64,000 nucleotides of DNA from Geoalkalibacter subterraneus (GCF_000827125.1 NZ_CP010311.1:620001-684000); one strand, 5' to 3'; shown: positions 32,931 through 41,681, counted from the stretch's first letter. The notes: generated from the letters alone by a model not told the origin. A program made the numbers and translations.

Positions 32931-34169
32931 TTGGTATTGCGCCCTACGATTTCAAGTAAAATCGCCTCATTCTGTACCTCCCCGAAGGTGACCCTGTTCC
33001 TGCTGCTGGCGTTGGCGGCGGTGTCTGTCTTCGGCACGCTGGAGGGGGCTGCGGAGCAGGGGCGCTACGACCTTTATTACCAGAGCCTCTGGTATCGGCT
33101 GCTGCTGGCCGCGTTGGCCGTCAATCTGGCGTCCTGTACCCTTAAGACCATTCGTCGCAACATTCGGGATCGCAGCCGCTTCATGGCGGCCATGGATGAA
33201 GGGCGTGAGGTCGAGGCCGATACGGTGATTGAGCGCGGGCGTCAGGCGCTGTTTCCCCAGTTGGAAGCTCAAGGTTACCGTTTGTCCGTATCGGGGGATC
33301 GCTGCCTGGCCGAGCGCGGCCGTCCGGGGCGCTGGGGGTCGACGGTGGTGCATTGCTCCTGCCTGCTGATCATGGCCGGCGCGCTGGCCTCGGAGCTGGG
33401 TTTTGTCGGCACCCGTTTTATTTACGTGGGGCAGGAGGATAGCCGGATTCTGGACTGGAAGACACAATCCGAGCGGGAGTTGGGATTTACCGTCCGGCTC
33501 GATGATTTCAGGGCGCAGTACTACCCCATTGACCTGCAAATTACCGCCTATCCGCCGGATTCGCGCGACCCCCTTCACACGTGGACTACACGGGAAGGTG
33601 AGCGTTTTGATCTTGCCGGATCAAAGTTGAGTGCAGAGGTCGTTTCCTTCGACCCCTTCACCCAGGAACTGCACCTGAAAATCCTGCGCGATGAAGAGGT
33701 GCTGGGGGATTACCGGGCCGGGGTGGGGGAACACACCTACCACGAGGGGGTCGATGCCGGGGTGGTGCTCTACCCGACGGCTTTCAGGGATCCCATCCTC
33801 AAGCAGACTTACAGCCATGTGACAATCGTGGAAGACGGCCGTGCCGTTCATCAGGGTGAGATCTCCATCAATCACCCCCTGGTGCACCGCGGAGTATCGA
33901 TCTATCAGACGGCTTTCGAGCGGGACAAGTTCGGTTTCTGGTATGTCGGATTTCAGTTCTCCCGGGATCCCGGTAAACCCTTGGTCTGGGTCGGCTGCGT
34001 GACCCTGGCCCTGGGACTGCTGCTGGCGTTTGCTGTCCCTTACCGGGTTTTTGCCATTGTCAGTACGCGAGAAAACTGCCGGCTGCGTGCCATAAAAGGG
34101 TTCAACGGGGAGGCGGGACGGCTGGCTTTTGAGCAATTGACGGCCAGGCTGAAGGGGCAGGCGCCATAA
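32931..34169 (+). CDS. resB: ResB-like cytochrome c biogenesis protein
   Basis: The start is TTG at 32931 (AGGAGG 4 bases upstream) or TTG 32937 (10 bases). The protein of about 410 residues has the ResB layout: helix 1 (VTLFLLLALAAVSVFGTLEG), helix 2 (LLLAALAVNLASCTLKTIRR), helix 3 (VVHCSCLLIMAGALASELG), a large periplasmic domain with HPLVHRGVSIYQTAFERD, and a C-terminal helix (LVWVGCVTLALGLLLAFAV). ResB works with CcsA/ResC in system II haem attachment at CXXCH motifs. No ccsA is adjacent. Its closeness to two cytochromes carrying about 50 haem motifs fits a maturation role. Confidence 0.85.
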   Translation: MVLRPTISSKIASFCTSPKVTLFLLLALAAVSVFGTLEGAAEQGRYDLYYQSLWYRLLLAALAVNLASCTLKTIRRNIRDRSRFMAAMDEGREVEADTVIERGRQALFPQLEAQGYRLSVSGDRCLAERGRPGRWGSTVVHCSCLLIMAGALASELGFVGTRFIYVGQEDSRILDWKTQSERELGFTVRLDDFRAQYYPIDLQITAYPPDSRDPLHTWTTREGERFDLAGSKLSAEVVSFDPFTQELHLKILRDEEVLGDYRAGVGEHTYHEGVDAGVVLYPTAFRDPILKQTYSHVTIVEDGRAVHQGEISINHPLVHRGVSIYQTAFERDKFGFWYVGFQFSRDPGKPLVWVGCVTLALGLLLAFAVPYRVFAIVSTRENCRLRAIKGFNGEAGRLAFEQLTARLKGQAP

Positions 34170-34259
34170 GTTCCGCCGATTTTTGAATCGTTGATGAAGA
34201 GACCAGCGACGGTAAACGGCGCTGAATTGAATTAGCGCGGCCAACCCCTCCGGCTAAAA

Positions 34260-35394
34260 CTATTCTTGATTTTGCAGAATGCGCGCCACCGTCTTGTTGA
34301 ACTCACCGAACTCAAGCGGTTTGGCCAGATAGCCATCCATCCCGGCTTCCAGAAAACGCTCGCGATCCCCCTGCAGGGCATGAGCGGTCAGGGCGATGAT
34401 GGGAATGTCTGCATAGGGGCGCTGCGAGGCGCGGATGCGGCGCGTGGTTTCCAGGCCGTCGAGGTGAGGCATGGCGCCGTCCATGAGGATCAGGTCGAAA
34501 CGGATCTGCTCCAGTGCGGTCAGTGCTTCTTCCCCGTCACCCGCCGAGACGACCTTGTGCCCTGCATTGCTCAGCAGGCGCCGTGTTGCCAGTTGATTCA
34601 CCTTGTCATCCTCCACCAGCAGGATCTGCAGGGGCGAGATTTTCTCTTGGCAGGATTCTTTGCCTGCCAGTGGGGCACCTCGTCTGAAGGGTAGAGCCAC
34701 CCTTGCTTCGCTTCCACTCGTGCCCACGACCTTGAGCACGATTTCCCCTCCCATCAACTCGATCAGGCGTTGCGCGATGGGCAGACCCAGGCCGGTTTCC
34801 TGAAACGCACGACTTGTAGGGGCGCATGGGGTCGGTGAAAACGCCGCCGATTCTTTGACGGATTCAGGGGAGGAAACGGAAACCAGAAGGTGGAGCTGCA
34901 TTGTTTCCTCGCCGGTTGGGCTTTGTGATAGCCCGACCTGAATTTTGCCGGTTTCCGTGTGGCGCAGGGCATGTCCGAAAAGGTTGAAAAAAATCTGGCG
35001 CAGGCGGGCGGCGTCTCCCAGACAGAGATGGGAGGCCGTTTGCGCATCGATACGCAAATCGATCTCCTTGTCTTCGGCGACGGGGAGATATAGGCAGGAA
35101 ACCGAGCGCAGAATCTCGGCCGCGTCGAAAGGCTCCTCGTTAAGAGTGATTTCACCCATCTCGATACGTGCCAGATCCATAATATCGTTGACGATTTCCA
35201 GCAGGCAGCGACCTGAGTCAAGGGCAATATGCACGGCTTCATGCTGCTCCGGAGCCATCTCTCCCTGCTCGAGCAGCTGCAGCATGCTGAGCAGGCTGTT
35301 GAGCGGGGTGCGGATTTCGTGACTCATGCCGGCCAGAAAAGCGCCGCGACGGGTGGCCTCCCATCCGTTCTGAAGGGCGTTCTTGTCATCGATT
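34260..35394 (-). pseudogene. Hybrid histidine kinase/response regulator, main 3' part, interrupted by IS1380-type element
   Basis: Reading leftward from the insertion, the frame encodes DDKNALQNGWEATRRGAFLA, the phospho-acceptor box MSHEIRTPLNS, a GHKL-like region and a receiver domain with LILMDGAMPHLDG and YLAKPL. Joining 37097-37212 to this part restores a 416-residue frame without any change. The ATPase region is itself unusual: the N-box reads LFGHALRHT (His where Asn is expected) and no DxGxG loop is seen, though the later TGLGLPIAQRL loop is kept. The apparent extension of the frame rightward to 35870 is antisense to the transposase and not real. The receiver could still be made if an internal start were used. 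Confidence 0.85.
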
Positions 35395-35410
35395 CCTGAT
35401 TCCGTGAGAT
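35395..35410 (+). repeat. Left terminal inverted repeat of the IS1380-type element
   Basis: CCTGATTCCGTGAGAT, identical to the inverted complement at 37076-37091. Confidence 0.93.
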
Positions 35411-35513
35411 TACAATCGTAAAACTTTTCCACGAATGCATGTAAGTTGCTGAAACATTTCGTTATTTGTGCTATCTTATAGCCCACAAAAATTTCACTCC
35501 GTGGGTGAGTTCT

Positions 35514-36860
35514 ATGAAACGCTTTATCATCGAGAAATCCGAGGAGGAGTTCTACAGCTCCCACTCCGGGCTGGCCCTGGTGGGGCTGTGCCTCAACCGC
35601 TTCACCAGCCTGACCAAGCGCCTGGGACAGCTCGGCCCACTGAAAAAGGGAGCCATCTCGCACGCCGATGTGCTTCGCAGCTATATCGGCCTGCTTTGTC
35701 TCGGCAAGAGCGATTTCGAGGCCATCAGCGGATTTCGCCAGGACCGTTTTTTCAAAGAATCTTTCGGGCTTAAGGGCGTTCCTTCCGAACCGACTCTGCG
35801 CCAGCGCCTGGAGGCGCAAGCCGAAACCTTTCAAACGATCGCCAACTTTTGCGTCACCGAGTTCCTTCAAAAATCAGGGGCGTTATTCTCGGCCGTGTCC
35901 ACCGGCCACGTTCCTGTGGATATAGACGTCTTCACCCAGGATAATTCCGGGACCAAGAAACAAGGCGTCTCGCGCACCTACCATGGGTATGACGGGTTTG
36001 CCCCAATTGCCGCCTATCTGGCCCTGGAGGGCTGGCTTCTGGAGATCGAGCAGCGCGAGGGCTCCCAGCACAGCCAGAAAAACTTCATTCCGTTTCTTGG
36101 CCGGGTGCTGCACAAGGCGCTCTCGTTGACCGCCGCCCCTTTGCTGGTGCGCCTCGATTCCGGCCACGATGCCTGGGAGACCCGCATGGAATTGGCCTCC
36201 CATGAGCGGGTGGACTACATCCTGAAATGGAACCCCCGCGGGCACAGCAAAACCCTCTGGCACCGGCGGGCCTTCGCCGAAGGAAAGCTCAGCCAGCCGC
36301 GCCCGGGAAAGCGCATTGCCATTTTCAGTGTCCGCGACACTCATAGCTGGAAAGACGAAACCGGGCAGAAACATGAGTTGAGCTGCCGCCGGGTCATCCG
36401 CGTTACCGAGCGCACCATCGATAAGAAGGGCCAGCTTTTGCTCGAGCCCGACATCACGCTGGAGGGCTGGTGGACCTCGCTGAATCTGTCCGCCGAGAAG
36501 ATTATCGCTCTTTACCAGGATCACGGCACCAGTGAGCAGTTTCACAGCGAGCTCAAAACCGACATGGATCTTGAGCGACTGCCCTCGGGCAAATTTGAGG
36601 TCAACAGCTTGGTGATGACCTGTGCCGCACTGGCCTACAACATCCTGCGCTTCATCGGGCAGATCGGCTTGCTCGGCGAGAAAACGCCAGTGCGACACCC
36701 GGCCAAGCGCCGGCGCATCAAGACGGTCATCCAGGAACTGATGTGTCTGGCGGCACGCATGATCGAGACCGGCCGACGGTTGTATTTACGCTTCAGTCGC
36801 CATAGCGGCGCGTCTTTCCAAGCGTTCGCCGGCCTTTATCAACGATTGGCCTACGGATAG
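35514..36860 (+). CDS. IS1380-family DDE transposase
   Basis: The ATG at 35514 (MKRFIIEKSEEEFYSSHSG) gives 448 residues. The family features are visible: an N-terminal GLALVGLCLNRF segment, SYIGLLCLGKSDFEAISGFR, and candidate acidic residues in VPVDIDVF, LVRLDSGHDAWE and TSEQFHSELKTDMDLERLPS, the last being the typical E region of this DDE group. The frame is intact, so the element may be active. It lies head-on to the kinase gene it interrupts. Confidence 0.93.
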   Translation: MKRFIIEKSEEEFYSSHSGLALVGLCLNRFTSLTKRLGQLGPLKKGAISHADVLRSYIGLLCLGKSDFEAISGFRQDRFFKESFGLKGVPSEPTLRQRLEAQAETFQTIANFCVTEFLQKSGALFSAVSTGHVPVDIDVFTQDNSGTKKQGVSRTYHGYDGFAPIAAYLALEGWLLEIEQREGSQHSQKNFIPFLGRVLHKALSLTAAPLLVRLDSGHDAWETRMELASHERVDYILKWNPRGHSKTLWHRRAFAEGKLSQPRPGKRIAIFSVRDTHSWKDETGQKHELSCRRVIRVTERTIDKKGQLLLEPDITLEGWWTSLNLSAEKIIALYQDHGTSEQFHSELKTDMDLERLPSGKFEVNSLVMTCAALAYNILRFIGQIGLLGEKTPVRHPAKRRRIKTVIQELMCLAARMIETGRRLYLRFSRHSGASFQAFAGLYQRLAYG

Positions 36861-37075
36861 GCCAGAGGCCGGCCAAAAAGAAGATGACAAAACCCGGGCA
36901 CTTGCGGTGTTCACGATCGAACTCGTCCTGAAATCGCCTTGATTGGCACTTTGCGGGCAATCTGTCAAAGATCGAAGCTTGCTGAGGCCCTTCAGAGAGC
37001 CGGATTTTCAACTGAGCGACATTCTCGCCCCCCATTTTCGCCACTTGGGACGAGAAAACCGGAAAGCGGGAAGAC

Positions 37076-37091
37076 ATCTCACGGAATCAGG
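37076..37091 (-). repeat. Right terminal inverted repeat of the IS1380-type element
   Basis: ATCTCACGGAATCAGG, followed by the target duplication CGATT at 37092-37096. Confidence 0.93.
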
Positions 37092-37096
37092 CGATT

Positions 37097-37212
37097 GGCT
37101 TGCTCAAAGGTTGATCTCCATTCAAGACACTGACCCTCTGTAAAAAGATATCGTGAGACTCCCAATAGCTCATCGGCTGTCGCCGGAAAGTCTGCTTCCA
37201 CTCTCTTCTCAT
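37097..37212 (-). pseudogene. 5' fragment of the interrupted histidine kinase gene
   Basis: An ATG at 37212 opens MRREWKQTFRRQPMSYWESH followed by DIFLQRVSVLNGDQPLSKP. This frame runs exactly into the insertion and continues as IDDKN in 34260-35394 once the element and one target copy are removed (116 + 1135 = 1251 bases, 417 codons with the stop). The fragment is too short for a domain call. It is transcribed divergently from the bacteriohemerythrin gene. Confidence 0.8.
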
Positions 37213-37285
37213 GAAAACATCATCTTCACGAAAATATTACTTTTTGCGCAAACGCTCAATATTTTTTTTATTTGTCGAGCTTCAC

Positions 37286-37314
37286 TTTACACGTAACAAA
37301 AGAGATTGTATCAT
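37286..37314 (+). promoter_or_regulatory. Sigma-70-type promoter for the bacteriohemerythrin gene
   Basis: TTTACA (37286-37291) and TATCAT (37309-37314) are separated by exactly 17 bases. Transcription would start near 37321, about 60 bases before the ATG at 37380. Confidence 0.5.
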
Positions 37315-37379
37315 TTTAATGCCGTTTTCAAGATGTCAGACGCCATTTTGTTCATTGAAGAAAACTCAGGGGATTCAGT

Positions 37380-37787
37380 ATGCCGTTAATTGAGTGGGAT
37401 GAGAATTTCAGTGTCAATATTGACCGCATCGACCGCGAGCATCGCAAGCTGATCGGGTTGATCAACCAGCTTCATGAGGCGATGCTTGAGCAGAAGGCGC
37501 AAAAGGCCATGACCGCCATTGTGACGGAAATGGTCGACTACGCCCAGACCCATTTTGCGACGGAAGAACTCTACATGGAAGAATTCCGTTATCCCGATCT
37601 GGATTTGCACCGGGTTGAACATCAGAAATTTATCGAAAAAACCGATGAACTGCGCAAGCGCGTCAGCCAGGGGGAGTTCGTGTTGTCCCTGGAGGTGATG
37701 CGTTTTCTGCGCGACTGGCTCAAAGGCCATATTCTCGGGACCGATAAAAAATATGCGCCTTTCCTGAATGAGAACGGGATTACCTGA
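37380..37787 (+). CDS. Bacteriohemerythrin
   Basis: The 135-residue protein has all the marks of the single-domain oxygen-binding hemerythrin family. The di-iron ligands are visible: His in REHRKL near residue 22, HFATEE near residue 58 (His and Glu), DLHRVEHQKF near residues 77-81, and HILGTDKKY near residue 117 with Asp five residues later. The N-terminal W-D-E-N-F-S-V-N-I-D-R-I-D is typical. It is soluble and cytoplasmic, and probably buffers or senses oxygen in an anaerobe. The gene stands alone, divergent from the broken kinase; whether the kinase regulated it is not known. Confidence 0.93.
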   Translation: MPLIEWDENFSVNIDRIDREHRKLIGLINQLHEAMLEQKAQKAMTAIVTEMVDYAQTHFATEELYMEEFRYPDLDLHRVEHQKFIEKTDELRKRVSQGEFVLSLEVMRFLRDWLKGHILGTDKKYAPFLNENGIT

Positions 37788-37915
37788 TGGCGTCGCAAAA
37801 ACTCACCAACTGCTGCGTTACTGCAATTGCTCTCACTGCTTCGACGTACGGCAGTACGCCTCATTGATCGGCAATTGCGCGCCTTGCATTTGGCGCTTTT
37901 TGCTTAGCCATCAAC
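37785..37915. repeat. Palindromic REP-like element downstream of bacteriohemerythrin
   Basis: TGATGGCGTCGCAAAAA at 37785-37801 opposes TTTTTGCTTAGCCATCA ending near 37912, and inside GCAATTGC occurs in both halves (37823-37830 and about 37871-37878) around CGTACGGCAGTACG. The first arm includes the stop codon of the preceding gene. It can fold into a long hairpin and may end both convergent transcripts. Confidence 0.65.
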
Positions 37916-37968
37916 ATCATCATTGCCTGGTGGTCGTGACGTAATAGATGGCGCAGTGCGGGGGTAAC

Positions 37969-38952
37969 TCAGATGAGCTGCAGGGGCGGTTCGCGAAGAG
38001 CTGCGATCTGTTCGCGCAGTTCAAGAATATGCTCGTCCCAGAAGCGCGGCGTGTTGAACCAGGGAAAGGCCGTGGGGAAGGCGGGGTCTTTCCAGCGATG
38101 GGCCAGCCACGCACTGTGATGGATAATGCGCAGGGAGCGCAGCGCCTCGATCAGGCGCAGTTCAGTCGGGTTGAATGAGTGAAATTCGTTGTAGCCTTCA
38201 ATGATCTCGCTCAACTGGGCCAGCTGGCGGGGGCGGTCGCCTGAGAGCATCATCCAGATATCCTGCACGGCAGGCGCCATGCGCGCGTCATCAAGGTCGA
38301 CCAGGTGCGGCGCCTCGTCGCGCCACAGCACGTTGCCGGCATGACAGTCGCCGTGGGTGCGAATGAGACGGGGGGCGCCCTCCGCCATGAGTTGGTCGAT
38401 CCCCTGCAGCAGGTCGCGGGTCAGGGCGCGATAATTGTCGCGATATTCGTCGGGAATGAAGTGCTTGGCAATCCAGTTCGCCGCGGCATGTCCAAAATCC
38501 GCTGAGGTGAGTTGAGGGCGGTGTTCAAAGGGACGCAGGGCGCCGATGCGGTGCATGCGTCCCAGCAGGCGTCCCATGATCAGCAGGTTGTCGAGATTGT
38601 CGAACTCCGGTGCATGTCCGCCCTTTCGCGGATAGAGGGTGAAACGAAAGCCGTCGAAGTGCGACAGGGTGTTGTCCTTCGCGTCAGCCAGCGGCGCCAC
38701 CACCGGCAGATCATGCTCGGCCAACTCCCTGGAAAATTCGTGCTCCTCGATGATCTGCGCATCGCTCCAGCGGCCCGGACGATAGAATTTGGCGATCAGC
38801 GGCTGCCCCTCCTCGATCCCTACCTGGTAGACCCGGTTCTCATAGCTGTTCAGGGCCAGCGTGCGGCAGTCGCAGCGGTAGCCGCGGCTTTCAACGGCAT
38901 CCATGACGAAGGCGGGTGTCAGGCGATGAAACGGATGGTCCGAGGCAGACAT
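37969..38952 (-). CDS. srkA: SrkA/RdoA-like stress response kinase
   Basis: The ATG at 38952 is preceded by AAGGA; a longer frame to 39033 would overlap the next gene and is rejected. The 327 residues follow the YihE/RdoA pattern of aminoglycoside-phosphotransferase-fold kinases: HRLTPAFVMDAVESRGYRCD, SYENRVYQVG, LIAKFYRPGRWS (nucleotide-binding Lys), the catalytic loop RTHGDCHAGNVLW and the metal site VDLDDARM. SrkA protects cells against envelope and oxidative stress in enterobacteria. The length matches the family (about 328). Confidence 0.88.
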   Translation of the reverse strand: MSASDHPFHRLTPAFVMDAVESRGYRCDCRTLALNSYENRVYQVGIEEGQPLIAKFYRPGRWSDAQIIEEHEFSRELAEHDLPVVAPLADAKDNTLSHFDGFRFTLYPRKGGHAPEFDNLDNLLIMGRLLGRMHRIGALRPFEHRPQLTSADFGHAAANWIAKHFIPDEYRDNYRALTRDLLQGIDQLMAEGAPRLIRTHGDCHAGNVLWRDEAPHLVDLDDARMAPAVQDIWMMLSGDRPRQLAQLSEIIEGYNEFHSFNPTELRLIEALRSLRIIHHSAWLAHRWKDPAFPTAFPWFNTPRFWDEHILELREQIAALREPPLQLI

Positions 38953-39029
38953 GGTTATCCTTCTTGGGTTTTCTGAATGACTTGGTTTCGTGAGAGCAGA
39001 AAAGTGCCGTGTGAAACGCTCGAGTGTAA

Positions 39030-39722
39030 TCATACCTCCTGAGCAAATGGCGGGTCGATACCAATTAATTCACATGTGGCGTTAATGCTTTTCCAGGTGT
39101 TTCTGCTAAATTTTTGCTGATTTAGAAGTTCTTGAATTTCGGTTCGAGAGCAGTATAAAGAAAGGACTTTGCACTGATCTAAGTCTTTTCCCTTTTTCGA
39201 CTCCTTGGTTCTCCTGTGGGCAATGATCATCTTATGCAGGAGCATTGAGCGTGGAGACGGCACCCGAACAATGCCATCAAGAGAGGTTATTTTCAGTGTT
39301 AATGGTTCAGAGAAGAGAATATTTAAAAAGGGAAGCGGCTGTGCGGTGATATTGAAAGGCCGGATCAGAACGGTTTTGTTTCGATTGCCTTTCCGTTGGG
39401 TCAGAAACTCGACTTCCATATCTGCTGTATGAAATTTTTGCAGATGGGTCTCGTAGTCAATCGTGGGAATAAACCCCTCCTCCTCTAATTCGGCTTCCAG
39501 ATCCCTGATAATCTTTTTTCGGTGCTGCAGAGCGTCATCGACTATGAAATCAAGGTCCAGGGTCCTAAAATTGTATTTGACTCCGATGACGGCGTCATAG
39601 AAAGGAAAACACCAGCTTCCACCAATCAAGCCATATTCAAAGAAACCGCATCCCGCCAGGCGGGCAATGGCTGTTTCTACGGAGGGAGGAAGAGAGACAG
39701 CCTCGCACTCAAAAATAGTCAT
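39030..39722 (-). CDS. Nucleotidyltransferase-fold protein (GSU2403/NTP_transf_8 type)
   Basis: The 230-residue protein has GLIGGSWCFPFYDAV followed by TLDLDFIVDDALQHRKK, a G-[GS]-x-x...DxD pattern of minimal nucleotidyltransferases, and a downstream ADMEVEFLTQRKG strand with the third acidic residue. The helical C-terminus (RSMLLHKMIIAHRRTKESKK) is as in AbiEii/GSU2403-type proteins. Its ATG overlaps the upstream stop by four bases, so the two are translated as a pair. Toxin-like nucleotidyltransferases are commonly arranged this way, but the actual substrate is unknown. Confidence 0.75.
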   Translation of the reverse strand: MTIFECEAVSLPPSVETAIARLAGCGFFEYGLIGGSWCFPFYDAVIGVKYNFRTLDLDFIVDDALQHRKKIIRDLEAELEEEGFIPTIDYETHLQKFHTADMEVEFLTQRKGNRNKTVLIRPFNITAQPLPFLNILFSEPLTLKITSLDGIVRVPSPRSMLLHKMIIAHRRTKESKKGKDLDQCKVLSLYCSRTEIQELLNQQKFSRNTWKSINATCELIGIDPPFAQEV

Positions 39723-40078
39723 CTCCCGTCCTTCCGGGGCCTGCCGCGTTTTTCTTCCGCCAAAAGGCGATCAAGATAGCGAAGCCTTTCTTTTGCCTTC
39801 TTGACCTCCTCTTCAATTTTTTTTCTTTTTCGAATCTGGTCCTGAATGATTTCCAGATCCTCTTGGGGGATGTGTTTAAAAACACTCCTGCCCTCTTCCC
39901 TGTATTTCAGGAATGGATAAGAATATTGCTTTTTCTGCGATTTGACGATGCGAAAATGAATGGAGCCTTTGGGATACTCAGAAGCCTTCCGCGCCAATGC
40001 TTCAATTGCATTTGCGCAGCGTTCCCGCTCATCTTCAAGCATTCCGCTGATTATCGGGTCTTTTTGCACCACAGACAT
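39719..40078 (-). CDS. Small basic coiled-coil protein, partner of the nucleotidyltransferase
   Basis: The 119 residues have no enzyme motif. The first half includes ALARKASEYPKGSIHFRIVK and SYPFLKYREEGRSVFKHIPQ, resembling a small uncharacterised family in which a beta-hairpin domain is followed by a charged helix; the second half is a strong coiled coil (QIRKRKKIEEEVKKAKERLR) ending RGRPRK, an AT-hook-like tail. It overlaps the nucleotidyltransferase gene by four bases and has its own strong promoter overlapped by an inverted repeat, which suggests autoregulation. It could be the antitoxin-like half of a module (inference). Met13 (40042) is an alternative start. Confidence 0.65.
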   Translation of the reverse strand: MSVVQKDPIISGMLEDERERCANAIEALARKASEYPKGSIHFRIVKSQKKQYSYPFLKYREEGRSVFKHIPQEDLEIIQDQIRKRKKIEEEVKKAKERLRYLDRLLAEEKRGRPRKDGR

Positions 40079-40106
40079 GGAAATATTTTATTTATTGTGG
40101 TGCAAA
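40063..40106. promoter_or_regulatory. Operator candidate: perfect 11-bp inverted repeat spanning promoter and start codon
   Basis: TTTGCACCACA (40063-40073) and TGTGGTGCAAA (40096-40106) are perfect complements, with centres 33 bases apart (about three helical turns). One arm lies in codons 2-6 of the 119-residue gene and the other in the promoter spacer. This geometry suits an autoregulatory operator. Confidence 0.65.
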
Positions 40107-40113
40107 CTGTCAA
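40085..40113 (-). promoter_or_regulatory. Sigma-70 promoter of the nucleotidyltransferase module
   Basis: On the minus strand, consensus TTGACA (40113-40108) is followed after exactly 17 bases by TAAAAT (40090-40085). The predicted start point falls at about 40077-40079, at the ATG (40078) itself, which implies a leaderless message or use of a downstream start. Confidence 0.7.
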
Positions 40114-40220
40114 CCTCATTTTCCGCTGCAAGATCGGATCGTGTCATCTGCACTGGGTTAGCCTGGTGGGAAAAGCCGCTTGCAGAGAGTAACCCAGGTT
40201 ACAAAGGGTAGACGTTGAAG

Positions 40221-40254
40221 AAAAAAACGGGCGACCGCAAGGCCGCCCGTTTTT
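40221..40254. terminator. Bidirectional rho-independent terminator after dapL
   Basis: ACGGGCG (40227-40233) pairs with CGCCCGT (40244-40250) around a CCGCAAGG tip, with seven A on the left and five T on the right. It can end the leftward lysA-dapA-dapB-dapL transcript and any rightward one. Confidence 0.85.
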
Positions 40255-40290
40255 CATGGGTACAAGGGGTCGGCAGAAAGCTTCTCTGCC

Positions 40291-41526
40291 TTATTTGCCC
40301 CACTTTTCCTTGATGCGGCTCACGGCGGTTTCGATATTTTCGCGGTCGCCGAAGGCGGAGAGGCGGAAATAGCCTTCGCCGCTGGGGCCGAAGCCGCTGC
40401 CGGGGGTGCCGACCACATGGCATTCCTTCAGCAGCTTATCGAAGAAATCCCAGCTGCTCATCCCCTCGGGGGTCTTGAGCCAGATGTAGGGGCTGTTGAC
40501 GCCTCCGTAGCAGGTGATGCCGGCCGCGCTCAGACCCTCGCGGATGATGCGGGCGTTTTCCATGTAGTAGTCGATAATCTCCCGGGTCTGCTTCCATCCC
40601 TCGTCGGAGTAGACTGCCTGGGCGGCACGCTGCACCGGGTAGGAGACGCCGTTGAACTTGGTGCACTGGCGGCGGTTCCACAGCTTGTTGAGCGCCACTT
40701 TTTCGCCCTTGGCGGTGGTCGCGGTGACCGCTTCGGGCACCACGGTCAGGGCGCAGCGCACGCCGGTGAAGCCGGCGGTTTTGGAGAAGCTGCGGAATTC
40801 GATGGCGCATTCCTTGGCGCCCTCGATTTCGTAAATTGAGTGGGGGATGTCGTCTTCGGTAATGAAGGCCTCATAGGCCGCATCGTAGAAGATGACCGCG
40901 TCGTTGGCGCGGGCGTAGTCGACCCACTTCTTGAGTTCCTCGCGGCTGGCGACAGTGCCGGTGGGGTTGTTGGGGTAGCACAGGTAGATGATGTCGACCT
41001 TCTCCGAGGGCAGATCGGGGGTGAAGTTGTTCTCCTCGGTGCAGGGCAGGTAGACGATCCCTTCATAATAGCCCTTGTCATCGGCTTCGCCGGTGCGGCC
41101 GACCATGACGTTGGTGTCATTGTAGACCGGGTAGACCGGGTCGCAGATGGCGACCTTGTTGGAGAGGTCGAAGATGTCGAGGATATTGGCGCAGTCGCAC
41201 TTGGAGCCGTCGGAGATGAAAACTTCCGATTTCTGCAGATCAACGCCAAGGGGCTTGTAGGACTTGTCGATGATGGTGTCGATCAGCCACTCGTAGCCCT
41301 GCTCGGGGCCGTAGCCGTGAAAGGTGTCGCCGCGGCCGAGATCGTCGACGCCGTCATGCAGCGCCTTGAGCACCGCAGGGGCCAGCGGGCGGGTGACGTC
41401 GCCGATGCCGAGGCGGATGACCTGCGCATCGGGGTTGGCGTTGGTAAATTCCTTGACACGGCGGCCGATCTCGGGAAAGAGATAGCCGGCCTTGAGCTTG
41501 AGATAATTATCGTTGATACGAGCCAT
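40291..41526 (-). CDS. dapL: LL-diaminopimelate aminotransferase
   Basis: The 411-residue enzyme converts tetrahydrodipicolinate directly to LL-diaminopimelate with glutamate as amino donor, bypassing the succinylase and acetylase branches. It starts [20 protein letters not shown], as usual for DapL. The PLP lysine is in [15 protein letters not shown] and other fold-type I residues are present ([15 protein letters not shown]). AGGAGG precedes the ATG. It is last of the lysine cluster and followed by the 40221 terminator. Confidence 0.96.
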   Translation of the reverse strand: MARINDNYLKLKAGYLFPEIGRRVKEFTNANPDAQVIRLGIGDVTRPLAPAVLKALHDGVDDLGRGDTFHGYGPEQGYEWLIDTIIDKSYKPLGVDLQKSEVFISDGSKCDCANILDIFDLSNKVAICDPVYPVYNDTNVMVGRTGEADDKGYYEGIVYLPCTEENNFTPDLPSEKVDIIYLCYPNNPTGTVASREELKKWVDYARANDAVIFYDAAYEAFITEDDIPHSIYEIEGAKECAIEFRSFSKTAGFTGVRCALTVVPEAVTATTAKGEKVALNKLWNRRQCTKFNGVSYPVQRAAQAVYSDEGWKQTREIIDYYMENARIIREGLSAAGITCYGGVNSPYIWLKTPEGMSSWDFFDKLLKECHVVGTPGSGFGPSGEGYFRLSAFGDRENIETAVSRIKEKWGK

Positions 41527-41549
41527 AAAGTTGTTCCTCCTTTGAGTGA

Positions 41550-41676
41550 GAACGCAGAGGTGCCCATGACTCTTTCAAGAGCCAAAGCACACAAATGCCC
41601 GGTGATGACCTGAAAAACTCAATGAGGTCAGGCCTCTCTCCGCGCCCTTCGCTTCTCTCAGCGTCTCTGCGTTGAA
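41550..41676. repeat. Inverted repeat of the AACGCAGAG family between dapB and dapL
   Basis: GAACGCAGAGGTGCC at 41550 opposes CAGCGTCTCTGCGTTGAAAG ending near 41676. It fills the dapB-dapL gap and shares its arm sequence with 6373-6415 and 7461-7505. Confidence 0.65.
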
Positions 41677-41681
41677 AGGTT

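Larger units (their letters stand above)
35395..37091 (+). mobile_element. Complete IS1380-family insertion sequence (1697 bp)
   Basis: Perfect 16-bp terminal inverted repeats CCTGATTCCGTGAGAT occur at 35395-35410 and, inverted, at 37076-37091. The flanks carry a 5-bp direct duplication CGATT at 35390-35394 and 37092-37096. One transposase gene (35514-36860) fills the element; about 215 bases of non-coding DNA follow it. The perfect ends and intact duplication suggest a recent insertion, here into a histidine kinase gene. Confidence 0.95.

Noticed and set aside
35411-35870. N-terminal extension of the kinase frame rightward into the insertion sequence
   Set aside because: It is antisense to the transposase. 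The real N-terminus lies beyond the element at 37097-37212.
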